DNA of 64,000 bases from an uncultured Granulosicoccaceae bacterium (GTDB taxonomy: Bacteria > Pseudomonadota > Gammaproteobacteria > Granulosicoccales > Granulosicoccaceae), in assembly GCA_938041955.1 (NCBI GenBank), contig CALISD010000005.1:57634-121633 (forward strand), read 5' to 3'. A model generated the notes under the pieces. That model searched no databases. It was given only the letters and a program-made list of their open reading frames with translations, and had not been told where the DNA came from. The position numbers and the translations under genes were made by a program. Within the stretch, counting starts at the first letter, position 1; each line of letters starts with the position of its first letter. Shown in pieces: positions 36,364-45,459 of this stretch.

Positions 36364-37734
36364 TTAAACCTCCACCGAATCTCTTTGCGCTTCACGCTGC
36401 ATGGCTCGCAACGATCTTTTGGCTTTGGCATTTCCATGGGCTGAGGCAGTTTCAAAGTACTGCATCGCTCTGGCGTCATTTTTTGGAACACCCCAGCCAT
36501 TCTGGGTTAGAACACCCATATTATAATTGGCTCTTGCATCACCTTGCTTTGCAGCACGGCGTAACCAACGCACGGACCGGGTATAGTTTTTCTGCAGCCC
36601 CCGACCATTGCCGTAGCGCAAGCCCAAATTCACTTGTGCGCGCACATTGCCACGATCTGCCGCTTTGCGATACCAGGAGATAGCGGTCTGCTCATCTTTT
36701 TCAATGCCCAGGCCGTGTTCATACATCCGCCCGAGATTGTATTGGCCTGCAGCACAGTCTTGATCAGCTGCCATGCTGAACCAATACACCGCCTGATAAA
36801 CGTCTTTGGCAACGCCTAAACCTATACAGCAGCCGATTCCATAGTTTAGCTGCGCTTGTGAATGACCAGACTGTGCAGCTTTTCTAAACCACTTCATCGC
36901 TTCAACATGATTTTGCTCACCGGCAACCCCGTTGATGTAGCAGATGCCGAGATCAAATTGTGATGCGGTGTGTCCACCCTCGGACGCACGATGAAACCAC
37001 TTCAATGCAGCTTCGTTGTCTTGCTCAACCATGTTGCCAGTGGCATACATCTTCGCTAGTAGCGCACGGGCCTGAAGATCACCACGCTCGGCCGCCAGTT
37101 TGAACCAGGTTATTGCGGCTCTTTTGTCTTTAGGGACACCACGGCCTTGAGCATAACAAACACCCAAATCAAATTGTGCAACCACATGCCCTTGATCGGC
37201 GGCAGCACGATAGTAACTCACCGCTGTCTGGCGGTTCTGCAACACGCCATGCCCAACCGAGTACATATAACCGAGAAAGCCTTGCGCACACGAGTTGTCT
37301 TTCTCCGCGGCAAGTTGAAAGTAGTGTGCAGCACGATCGTAGTCCTGTTCTACCCGATGGCCATCAAAATACATAATTCCAAGAAACAACAACCCCCACT
37401 GATCATTGGCCTGCGCGCTTTTAAGTATCCATGAATTGGATTTCTCAAAGTGATGATCACGGGTCTCAACGGACACCTTGTCTTCACACAACAGTGCGAT
37501 CGCTGCACTTGCACCGAGATGTCCCTGCTTGGCTGAAATTTCGAATAACTCGACTGCCGCATTTTCATCCATCGGCTTGCCAACCGAACCACGGCGTAGA
37601 CCCATTGCTTTCAAAAAGTGATCGTGCGCATCTGGTGCCTGCACAAGAGTGAGCGATCCACCGCCAGGCAAAGTTTTGCTTCGCGCAGCACGCGTTTGTT
37701 GCAGATCGTTCGGATCATCAGATGTTGTTTTCAT
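36364..37734 (-). CDS. Sel1-repeat (TPR-like) protein
   Basis: 456 aa consisting of about ten or eleven Sel1-like repeats of 36 residues. Examples are AAADQGHVVAQFDLGVCYAQ followed by GRGVPKD, and AADQDCAAGQYNLGRMYEHG. There is no signal peptide or membrane helix, so it is probably cytoplasmic, unlike many secreted Sel1 proteins. The repeats form a superhelical scaffold for protein binding. Partner unknown. It is a single-gene unit. Confidence 0.9.
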   Translation of the reverse strand: MKTTSDDPNDLQQTRAARSKTLPGGGSLTLVQAPDAHDHFLKAMGLRRGSVGKPMDENAAVELFEISAKQGHLGASAAIALLCEDKVSVETRDHHFEKSNSWILKSAQANDQWGLLFLGIMYFDGHRVEQDYDRAAHYFQLAAEKDNSCAQGFLGYMYSVGHGVLQNRQTAVSYYRAAADQGHVVAQFDLGVCYAQGRGVPKDKRAAITWFKLAAERGDLQARALLAKMYATGNMVEQDNEAALKWFHRASEGGHTASQFDLGICYINGVAGEQNHVEAMKWFRKAAQSGHSQAQLNYGIGCCIGLGVAKDVYQAVYWFSMAADQDCAAGQYNLGRMYEHGLGIEKDEQTAISWYRKAADRGNVRAQVNLGLRYGNGRGLQKNYTRSVRWLRRAAKQGDARANYNMGVLTQNGWGVPKNDARAMQYFETASAHGNAKAKRSLRAMQREAQRDSVEV

Positions 37735-38107
37735 AATTTCTATTCAACGCTCGACGGTGTGTGAAATATACCTTCACGCCTACTTGAATTGTGATAAATC
37801 TCCAGCCTGTATAAACGTTCTTCCTTGAAGCGTCTTGCATAAACTCGCATACACTATTTTACATGGAAACCAGTACATGAACGTTCCGGTTAGACATAAC
37901 GTCCAAAATAACAAAAGTGCAACATTGACAATTGATGCAGAAAAGTTACAAGTGCGTTGGATTTGTTATCTTTGTAACAGGCACATGCAGTGAGACAGAC
38001 ATTGGCGCATGAACCACGCTGACCTTTGATATTCTAAAAAAAGGCCACCTGCAACACCGAAGGATCGTTTGCCTAAGGCAGACAATGTCGCTTTTTTCCA
38101 GATAGAC
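37735..38107. other. Intergenic region between Lrp-like and Sel1 genes
   Basis: About 373 bp, both flanking genes on the minus strand. It should hold the Sel1 promoter and the Lrp transcript end. A T7 run lies at about 38035-38043 on the minus strand but without a clear stem. No coding signal seen. Confidence 0.35.
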
Positions 38108-38572
38108 CTAGGTAACAGACAGTTGTGTTGTCTCTTTAATAACCTCCATAACAATATAGGAACGCGTATCTCTGACCCCTGGGAGATCCCTCAAGATGTC
38201 GCCTAATAACTGCCGATATTCGGCCATATCCGCGACACGTATTTTCATCAAATAGTCAAAATCTCCTGATAACAAATGGCATTCAAGCAGGTGCGGAATC
38301 AACAGGGCAGCATTTTTGAACTTTTCAAAAATGCGTTTGCTGTCGTACTCAAGCTTTATTTCCACATAAACCATCAATGCAGCATTCATTAGCTCCGGAT
38401 TTAATATCGCGGTGTAGCCGGAAATATAACCGTCATTTTCAAGCCTTTTCACACGTTCAAGGCAAGGCGAAGTGCTCAAGCCCACACGCTCTCCCAGCTC
38501 TACATAGGAGATTCGGGCATTTTTTTGCAGCTCGTCGAGAATTCTTCTGTCGATACGATCCAGTGCTTTCAA
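38108..38572 (-). CDS. Lrp/AsnC-family transcriptional regulator
   Basis: 154 aa, TTG start. The N-terminal winged helix-turn-helix is ALDRIDRRILDELQKNARIS followed by YVELGERVGLSTSPCLERVK. The C-terminal RAM domain carries CHLLSGDFDYLMKIRVADM, the effector-binding motif. It is divergent from alanine dehydrogenase with 209 bp between them, the classic layout in which an Lrp-type protein activates ald in response to alanine. Target assignment is inferred from position. Confidence 0.92.
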   Translation of the reverse strand: MKALDRIDRRILDELQKNARISYVELGERVGLSTSPCLERVKRLENDGYISGYTAILNPELMNAALMVYVEIKLEYDSKRIFEKFKNAALLIPHLLECHLLSGDFDYLMKIRVADMAEYRQLLGDILRDLPGVRDTRSYIVMEVIKETTQLSVT

Positions 38573-38639
38573 TAGACTTTCAGCATAAATTACCAGTTTT
38601 ATATCTTATACCAAATATATTTCTGCATTATCAAGTATT

Positions 38640-38657
38640 ACCGAAGTATATTCCGGT
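38640..38657. promoter_or_regulatory. Candidate Lrp-type operator upstream of alanine dehydrogenase
   Basis: ACCG and CGGT half-sites flank a 10-nt AT-rich centre, in an imperfect palindrome that spreads to 38637-38660. It lies immediately upstream of a possible promoter (TTGATC at 38662-38667, 18-nt spacer, TGTAAT at 38686-38691), a usual place for an activator. No experimental support; chance is possible. Confidence 0.35.
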
Positions 38658-38781
38658 GATTTTGATCTAGACTCCCATAAATTCCTGTAATTACCCGTAT
38701 AAACGCGTTAATTATTCAGTCTTGTGGCCGCTCGGCTAGTTAAGGCACAAAAAAACCACAGCTTTATGTCTGGAGAAAATC

Positions 38782-39912
38782 ATGCTGGTAGGACTCCCCA
38801 AAGAGATTAAAAATCACGAGTATCGCGTCGGTCTGACACCAGTCAGTGTGCGTGAACTCATCGCCAACGGTCACTCAGTGCTGGTACAGAGCACAGCGGG
38901 AGACGGCATTGGCGAATCAGATGAGGCTTATATCAGCGCGGGTGCGAAAATCGCCGCCAGTGCTGAGGAGGTTTTTAAGGAAGCCGAGATGATCATCAAA
39001 GTGAAAGAACCACAGCCGAACGAATGCAAAATGCTGCAATCAGGGCAAGTGTTGTTCACCTACTTGCACTTGGCTCCAGATCCGCAGCAGACAGACTTAC
39101 TTCTTAAGTCAGATGCGGTAGCGATTGCCTATGAGACCGTGACCGACAACGATGGCGGACTACCGTTACTGGCACCCATGTCTGAAGTGGCAGGTCGCAT
39201 GTCTATACAGGCCGGCGCTATGTGCCTTGAAAAATCACACGGCGGTTCTGGCAAATTACTCGGCGGTGTACCGGGTGTAGCACCAGCAAATATTCTCGTC
39301 ATTGGCGGCGGCGTTGTAGGCACCAACGCAATACAAATGGCAGTGGGCATGCAAGCCAACGTGACTGTGCTTGATCGATCAATCAAAAGGCTGCGAGAGC
39401 TGGACGCACAATTCGGCGGCGCTATTTCAACCGTCTACTCGAGCCAGGCAGCACTTGAACATCATGTCGCAGACAGCGATTTAATCATTGGCGCCGTGTT
39501 AATACCAGGCGCAGCAGCTCCGAAACTTGTCACCCGTGACATGTTGAAAACCATGCGTAAGGGATCTGTACTTGTTGATGTAGCGATTGATCAAGGGGGG
39601 TGCTTTGAAACGTCAAAAGCCACTACACATCAGGACCCGACCTATATTGTTGATGATATCGTACATTATTGTGTGGCCAACATGCCTGGTGCTGTAGCGA
39701 GTACATCAGCACATGCACTAAACCACGCAACGTTGCCATTTACACTTTCCTTGGCAAACCTAGGCTACCGTGACGCTCTACTGGCTGACCGTCACCTGCT
39801 TGAAGGATTGAATGTCCACCGTGGCGTATTAACCAATAGCCCATCGGCTGAAGCGCTCGGCATGAGCTTCAAAGATCCGGCTACAGTACTTAAAACGCAA
39901 GCGGCTGCTTAA
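38782..39912 (+). CDS. ald: Alanine dehydrogenase
   Basis: 376 aa, GGAG ribosome site. It interconverts L-alanine and pyruvate plus ammonia with NAD(H). N-terminal MLVGLPKEIKNHEYRVGLTP, the catalytic lysine in IIKVKEPQ, the histidine in FTYLHLAPD, and the NAD-binding VIGGGVVGTNAIQMAVG are all present. Length matches the family. It is divergent from an Lrp-like gene, its probable regulator. Confidence 0.96.
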   Translation: MLVGLPKEIKNHEYRVGLTPVSVRELIANGHSVLVQSTAGDGIGESDEAYISAGAKIAASAEEVFKEAEMIIKVKEPQPNECKMLQSGQVLFTYLHLAPDPQQTDLLLKSDAVAIAYETVTDNDGGLPLLAPMSEVAGRMSIQAGAMCLEKSHGGSGKLLGGVPGVAPANILVIGGGVVGTNAIQMAVGMQANVTVLDRSIKRLRELDAQFGGAISTVYSSQAALEHHVADSDLIIGAVLIPGAAAPKLVTRDMLKTMRKGSVLVDVAIDQGGCFETSKATTHQDPTYIVDDIVHYCVANMPGAVASTSAHALNHATLPFTLSLANLGYRDALLADRHLLEGLNVHRGVLTNSPSAEALGMSFKDPATVLKTQAAA

Positions 39913-39940
39913 TACCACTATAGCGATGCATCACGGCAAG

Positions 39941-39965
39941 TGTCGGCAGAAATATTCTGCCGACA
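39941..39965. terminator. Hairpin between convergent ald and YcaQ-like genes
   Basis: A perfect 11-bp stem (TGTCGGCAGAA with TTCTGCCGACA) and an ATA loop. It lies 29 nt after the ald stop and touches the stop codon of the convergent gene. No T-tract. Probably a shared transcript-end structure. Confidence 0.6.
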
Positions 39966-41153
39966 TTAGTCTGCCTGTAACAACGCCTGCAAGCGCTTCT
40001 TCAATTTAGTATTCAGCGCATGTTCAACAACCACAGCATCGCAGGCGTTGAACTTCATAAACTCCAACAACGATCTAACCAGTCCCTGGACAAACTCATC
40101 GCTGTCCTCACCGTGCTGTAAATACTTCACATGTAGCGTTTTAGTTTTTCGATCAGCCTTGCAATCTACCCGCCCCACCAGGTTTTCTCCATACAGAATC
40201 GGTAAACAGAAGTAGCCAAACTGACGCTTAGCAGCAGGCACGTAACACTCTATCTGATAGTCATAGTCAAATACCTGCCGACACCGCTCACGCTGAATCA
40301 CAAGATTATCAAACGGCGATAACAATCGAACGTTTTTGCCGGATCGGAGCCGTTGATTAAACAGATCAACATCGCAGTAAAACAGATCACCCGCCGGCGT
40401 TTGTACCTCTATAAGCGTTCCATGGTCTACATACGCTTGCACACACTGTTTTATAGCAGCCCGAAGGTCTTTACCTTTACGAAGGTAAGAGAAAGATTTA
40501 AGGCTGGAAAATCCATGTGCTCTTATAGTTGTATCAACTAAATGCTGTGCATATTCATCAATGCCAGGTGAACTCGTATCTATACCGGCTGGTAGTACAC
40601 GCTCGGTAAGATCATATCGTTTTTGAAATCCCTCACGCCCAATCACCATTAAATCACCTTGCATGAACAATTTTTCAAGCGCTTGTTTAGCGGGCTTCCA
40701 ATCCCACCAACCGGTGTTGGTTTGCCTGGTATCGGCGAAATCTCTTGCGAGTAGCGGACCTTCGTTTTCTATCCGACGTTGCACATGGCGAATAAGTTTT
40801 TTATCAATGTTCTCAAACCAGTGCTTCTCACCTGCTTTTATCGATTGCATCCGTGGCAACGCAAATCGAAAATCCTCAATCGGCAGAAACGCGGCGGCAT
40901 GAAACCAGTATTCAAATATCTTTTTCTGCGAAACAAGCTTTGCCAGATGATCTGCATGGTAACTACTAATACGGCTCCAGAACACATGGTGGTGTGCCCG
41001 CTCCACCACAGAAATAGTATCTATCTGCACATAACCCAACTGCTTGATCGCGCACTCTACCGCTGAAACGCCGGACCCGAATGGCCTGGCACCCAACAAG
41101 CCCTGCTTTGATAGAGCTATTTTTCGCAACTTCGTTGTAGAGATTTTTTGCAA
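39966..41153 (-). CDS. YcaQ/AlkZ-like DNA glycosylase (winged-helix, HTH_42)
   Basis: 395 aa, TTG start with GGA 8-10 nt upstream. The family consists of tandem winged-helix domains that unhook DNA interstrand crosslinks or excise alkylated bases. The catalytic QxD of the YcaQ group is seen in LGYVQIDTISVVERAHHHVF. AlkZ proper has QxQ, so this is the YcaQ subtype. Later blocks KQFGYFCLPILYGENLVGR and VDCKADRKTKTLHV also match the family. Inferred role: crosslink repair. Confidence 0.88.
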   Translation of the reverse strand: MQKISTTKLRKIALSKQGLLGARPFGSGVSAVECAIKQLGYVQIDTISVVERAHHHVFWSRISSYHADHLAKLVSQKKIFEYWFHAAAFLPIEDFRFALPRMQSIKAGEKHWFENIDKKLIRHVQRRIENEGPLLARDFADTRQTNTGWWDWKPAKQALEKLFMQGDLMVIGREGFQKRYDLTERVLPAGIDTSSPGIDEYAQHLVDTTIRAHGFSSLKSFSYLRKGKDLRAAIKQCVQAYVDHGTLIEVQTPAGDLFYCDVDLFNQRLRSGKNVRLLSPFDNLVIQRERCRQVFDYDYQIECYVPAAKRQFGYFCLPILYGENLVGRVDCKADRKTKTLHVKYLQHGEDSDEFVQGLVRSLLEFMKFNACDAVVVEHALNTKLKKRLQALLQAD

Positions 41154-41362
41154 TTTTTATTTTCCACAAACCAATGGATCAGATATCAGTTAAATACACT
41201 GATATTCAGATTTACACTTTCACCACTCATCTCATACTACCTTTTGAAACTGTGATTAACCAATAAGTCGGAAGGTGCAGTAATATGCACACTATCACTA
41301 CGGTGAAGGATTCACCCGACGCCACAACACTCTTAGATGCTTTTACGCATGGGACTAAAACA

Positions 41363-42259
41363 ATGATTCATGTACTCGGCTCTATCAACATTGATTACGC
41401 TGTCAACGTAAAGGTACTGCCCAGCCCCGGTGAAACCGTCAGCGGACAGCACCTGGTACTAACCCCGGGTGGCAAAGGCGCTAACCAGGCATTAGCGGCC
41501 AAACGTGCGGGTGCCGAGGTGCAAATGACAGGTGCCGTTGGCACTGATAGCGTTGCCGACGCAGCCCTGTCACTATTAACCGCGGGGGGCGTTGATTTAT
41601 CCGGGGTGAAACATTTGCCGGGTCCAACCGGGTGCGCTTTTGTTTTTGTAGACGACAATAGCGAAAACCAAATTGTGATCATTGCGGGTGCCAATGGTGG
41701 GGTCTCTGTAGAACAGGCCCGGGCCGTGACAGTCAGTGCTGACGACGTGCTGCTGCTGCAACTGGAGTGTCCGGTTGATACAGTGATAGCTGCGGCAAAT
41801 TATGCGAAACAAAAAGGTACCAAAGTGGTCGTCAACCTCGCCCCTTATCAATCTCTTCCGGCAAGTGTCTTTAAGGACATCGACTACCTACTAATCAATG
41901 AAACCGAAGCAGATAGCTTGAGTCGTGATCTAGGGCTCGAATCCGGCACAGTGACCAACATAGCCAATGGCACCGGATGCTCTGTAGTAAAAACCCTGGG
42001 CGCAAGTGGTATCGAGGCTTTCGACGAACAATCAAGAACCTTTACTCTACCGGGTATCAGAGTTGATGCAATAGATACTGTCGGTGCTGGAGACACCTTT
42101 GCCGGTTTCCTCGGCACAATGCTGTCACAGGGAAATTCACTACAAAACGCATGTAAAGTGGCCAACGTCGCCGCCGCCCTCGCCTGCACCAAGCCTGGTG
42201 CACAGGCAGCAATACCTACCATGCAGGACGTGATCAATCTCGCCAGCAATAGCCAGTAA
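41363..42259 (+). CDS. rbsK: Ribokinase-like sugar kinase (PfkB family)
   Basis: About 298 aa from the ATG at 41363, matching the family start MIHVLGSINIDY. An in-frame ATG at 41285 with a better ribosome site would add 26 residues. PfkB signature 1 is in PGGKGANQALAAKRAGAEV and signature 2 in DTVGAGDTFAGFLG, with the catalytic Asp in GAGD. Closest overall pattern is ribokinase, which phosphorylates D-ribose at O5, but other sugars are possible. There is no ribose transporter alongside. Confidence 0.85.
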   Translation: MIHVLGSINIDYAVNVKVLPSPGETVSGQHLVLTPGGKGANQALAAKRAGAEVQMTGAVGTDSVADAALSLLTAGGVDLSGVKHLPGPTGCAFVFVDDNSENQIVIIAGANGGVSVEQARAVTVSADDVLLLQLECPVDTVIAAANYAKQKGTKVVVNLAPYQSLPASVFKDIDYLLINETEADSLSRDLGLESGTVTNIANGTGCSVVKTLGASGIEAFDEQSRTFTLPGIRVDAIDTVGAGDTFAGFLGTMLSQGNSLQNACKVANVAAALACTKPGAQAAIPTMQDVINLASNSQ

Positions 42260-42279
42260 CATATATGCTGCGAGTCGCT

Positions 42280-43569
42280 TCATACCAGACTTACCTCGGC
42301 TGCGGACCCGTACTTGCTGGCGTGTAGTTTTTTTGCTTGTTTTACCCAATTGTCGCGACGGATTCGACCGGGAAATTGTGGAATCTGGAGTTGCAGTTCA
42401 TCAACTCCGCTTTTGTCCAACAATGCTACCTGGCGGAAATAATAGATTCCAGATTCATGCAACATCTTCTCCAGCACAGGGCCTATCCCCTTGATGTCTG
42501 TCAGGTTGTCTCGTTGCTTTTTATCAGGGATATTTGACGGCACCGACCAGCCACTCGGCACATAACCGGATACGTTGGCTTTCTGTGACATACCACCCTC
42601 GCCAGATGCGGCGTTGTCACGCTTGACGGGGGGTTGTGCGGCCACTAAATAATCAGCCGACAGATCTTCACCTACAAACTGCTTTACGGTTCCACGATCA
42701 TCCCGATCTGCGCGTTCATTCGATTCAACCAGCTGCACCTCTGTAACGGACGTATCATGCTTTGCGGCTTCGTTATTGTTTTCACTATCATTTGTGTGCT
42801 GATCCACTTCTCCATCGACCACTGCATTTGCAGGCACTGACGTAGATACCGTGGCAAGATGCACCGCTTTTAATTCGCCAAGCTCCCGCCTGCTTTTTTC
42901 CAACTCAGCTTGTAGCGACTCCGACTGTTGCAGTGACTCGTTATATTTTAGCTCCCAAGCAGTCGCCTCCGGCTGCAACGGCTCATCGGTGCCACTCATC
43001 GATTCCGTCTGCAATTCGGCTTCGAGTTTTTCGTACTGATTTTGCCTGTTGAGCAGCTCAAGCTCTAAAGAGCGTTTAGCCTTTTTCTCAGTGTCCAGAG
43101 AACATTTTAGTACCTCCAGATTCTCTTTGAGTTGATGTAACTCTTCGCTTTCGGTCGTCTCAGTGACCAGCTTTAGCGGTTCGGTCAATAAACCGTTATT
43201 TGAAACGTCGCTATGCGCTGCGGCGGCACCAACGTGTTCTGTTGTTTGCGCTTCAAGCTCGTCGCAGCGTGCCTTTAACGCGTCGGCTTCACTGCGAAGA
43301 GATTCAAGTGAATCACACGCTCGATCACGCTCACCAATCAAAGTGATGTTTGCAGCTTCTAATTCTGACAGTGCATTGCTGTCAGCACTTTCCACGTGAC
43401 CAATTTCGACAGGCTCATTCGGCATTTCAACATCCACCAATGCAGATGCTCGAGAACCAACGCTCTCACTCATTTGCCGCCTCCAGCGCCAAAGTAGCCA
43501 ACCCAGTAAAATGCCCAACCCAAATGAAGATACAAGCGGAATCAGAATATCCCAAAGCACCCAAACCAT
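42280..43569 (-). CDS. Membrane-anchored coiled-coil protein with C-terminal helix-hairpin-helix domain (module A)
   Basis: 429 aa. A single N-terminal helix (MVWVLWDILIPLVSSFGLG and following) ends in WRWRRQ, which places the rest in the cytoplasm. Residues of about 60-270 are acidic coiled coil (KAKRSLELELLNRQ, ESLQAELEKSRRELGEL). From about residue 354 comes an H3TH/HhH domain: NLTDIKGIGPVLEKMLHESG, then FPGRIRRDNWVKQAKKL, which resembles domains appended to NuoE and other proteins. Function unknown. It is encoded 56 nt after an OmpA/BON-like protein. A shorter paralogue at 56585-57196 has the same N-terminus and the same partner. Confidence 0.75.
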   Translation of the reverse strand: MVWVLWDILIPLVSSFGLGILLGWLLWRWRRQMSESVGSRASALVDVEMPNEPVEIGHVESADSNALSELEAANITLIGERDRACDSLESLRSEADALKARCDELEAQTTEHVGAAAAHSDVSNNGLLTEPLKLVTETTESEELHQLKENLEVLKCSLDTEKKAKRSLELELLNRQNQYEKLEAELQTESMSGTDEPLQPEATAWELKYNESLQQSESLQAELEKSRRELGELKAVHLATVSTSVPANAVVDGEVDQHTNDSENNNEAAKHDTSVTEVQLVESNERADRDDRGTVKQFVGEDLSADYLVAAQPPVKRDNAASGEGGMSQKANVSGYVPSGWSVPSNIPDKKQRDNLTDIKGIGPVLEKMLHESGIYYFRQVALLDKSGVDELQLQIPQFPGRIRRDNWVKQAKKLHASKYGSAAEVSLV

Positions 43570-43625
43570 ATCGTTACCCTCGCCTTCGCAAGCAGTTGGT
43601 TAAAATAATTTCAAACAACAAGCCA

Positions 43626-45209
43626 CTATCCATCTGAGCTATCGGGTCGTTTCAAAACGGTAAAATGTACACGTCGATTCGCCTGACGGCCTTCGGCTGT
43701 GTCATTTTCTTCAAGCGGCTTTCGATGGCCATAGCCCACTGCAATCAATCGGTTACCATCAATAGAATTTTGCGCTAAATAGGCGCGCACAGCATTCGCT
43801 CTGGTTTGACTGAGTTGTTCATTAACGTTAGCCCGGCCGACATCATCTGTGTGACCTTCAATTTCAATCAATAAGCCCGTGTAGGATTTGATCCGATCGG
43901 CTACTTTATCGAGCGTCTGCATGGCATCCTCCGACAGATCGGACTGACCACTTGAGAACACCACAGTTGCACGGACTTCATTGATCAGCTGATCAAGCTC
44001 CGCTTGAAGCGCTTCAGATTCATCCAGAGTTAACTGCAGCTCTATGTTTTCTGTCACATTCAATCCGGCACTGCGTGCACTGGCAGTTGCAGATAACAAG
44101 TATTGCCGCACGGCTTCGCTGCCCGCATCGGCGTTGATCACTAACTCATCGCCTTTCAGGCTGACATCACCTTCAATGCCCGGGGCAAAACGGGAGATCA
44201 CCGCGGCAATACTCTCTACCTGAGTCATTGACTGGGAAGACCCGGATGTTGATTTATGCATCGTCAATTGATCGATTACATTGCGATCACCAACCGCTTC
44301 CGTCGCAGCAAATACCAGACGTTTACGCTGCGCTTCCGAGCGCACTTGTCCGGTCAAGGTTATTTTTTCACCATCAGTCCGCGCTTTTAAATCAAGCGAG
44401 TAGTTACTAAAAATATCCACCCCACCGGTGATTCTAAAATTGGTCATTTCGTTAGAGGCCGCTTTTTCTATCGCTAACGCACTTTGTTTATCACGCGCAG
44501 TAATACGATAGTGAAGATCATTCTCTGTCATCGTGATCTCCGATCGTGTTGTTTGCATTGGGCCTATTTCCCGCAACATATCTGCAAGTAATGACACCCG
44601 TTCATTGACGGGTTCGGTTGCAGGTGTCGCCAGTACATCGAGCTGGTCAAAGATATTTTCCACCCCTGCTTCAAGTACCGCCTCTACCAACATGCTTCTT
44701 TGCAGTTCGTTTTGAACAGCCCCAGTGAGCTTTGTCACCGTTCCATCACCAGCCACCTCTACCGAAAGCGTGTCGTCGCCTGGACCAGTACTGAAGCCGG
44801 TGCTACCGCTAAAAAATGTACCGTCATCTACATTTAGCCAGAGATGGCGCACGCCTTTGGCAAAGAAGGCCGAATTCAGCTCAGTGGTTCCACGTAAGAT
44901 CGTGGCAAACTCATCCATGCTCACTCCGTCAGGCAGATAGCCATTCACCCGGAGATTTCGATAGTCCCAATCGAGATCAAGTTGGCCGGGGTCGATACCC
45001 GCATCCAGCAGTCGCAGGCGCACTTGCTGATCCAGTTGTCGCTGGATCTTGGGGGCAATCAGAAATATCGTGGCGAGAAACAACAATCCGAAGGCCACAC
45101 TCACCCATAACCAACTTTTGGATTCTTGCCACGGCCAGCGTCCGGCACCATCCGGCGCCGTGTAGGCAGGCAGTAATTTCGCTTCGGTTTCAGCCACGGT
45201 CTGACTCAT
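43626..45209 (-). CDS. OmpA-family envelope protein with BON-like repeats (module A)
   Basis: 527 aa from the ATG at 45209. A short cytoplasmic N-terminus with RWPWQESK is followed by one helix (WVSVAFGLLFLATIFLIAP). The periplasmic region has repeated BON-like units (KITLTGQVRSEAQRKRLVFA and similar), beginning with LDLDWDYRNLRVNG. The C-terminal OmpA domain contains IEIEGHTDDVGRANVNEQLS, followed by GYGHRKPLEENDTAEGRQAN and RRVHF, the peptidoglycan-binding residues. So it is an inner-membrane-anchored peptidoglycan binder, similar in layout to OmpATb/ArfA. Paralogue at 57246-58796. Confidence 0.82.
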   Translation of the reverse strand: MSQTVAETEAKLLPAYTAPDGAGRWPWQESKSWLWVSVAFGLLFLATIFLIAPKIQRQLDQQVRLRLLDAGIDPGQLDLDWDYRNLRVNGYLPDGVSMDEFATILRGTTELNSAFFAKGVRHLWLNVDDGTFFSGSTGFSTGPGDDTLSVEVAGDGTVTKLTGAVQNELQRSMLVEAVLEAGVENIFDQLDVLATPATEPVNERVSLLADMLREIGPMQTTRSEITMTENDLHYRITARDKQSALAIEKAASNEMTNFRITGGVDIFSNYSLDLKARTDGEKITLTGQVRSEAQRKRLVFAATEAVGDRNVIDQLTMHKSTSGSSQSMTQVESIAAVISRFAPGIEGDVSLKGDELVINADAGSEAVRQYLLSATASARSAGLNVTENIELQLTLDESEALQAELDQLINEVRATVVFSSGQSDLSEDAMQTLDKVADRIKSYTGLLIEIEGHTDDVGRANVNEQLSQTRANAVRAYLAQNSIDGNRLIAVGYGHRKPLEENDTAEGRQANRRVHFTVLKRPDSSDG

Positions 45210-45459
45210 CAAGATTTTCGGCTATTTCGGCTAACAGGCCGTACTGTTCGCCGACGCACCCCTGCATGCATACCAGAGTATAGGACTCACAACACTCTGT
45301 ACTTTCGACGACTCGCTAAGTCAGCTAATTTACGGACTCTGTAGTATCGTTGACCATTACCTATAGGTTACTGTTGCTGTTATTCGCTCAAGTATACGCT
45401 CAATATTGCTGATATATCGCATCGCAACGCAGGCTGCTCCGGAGATTTTGTTGCCCACC

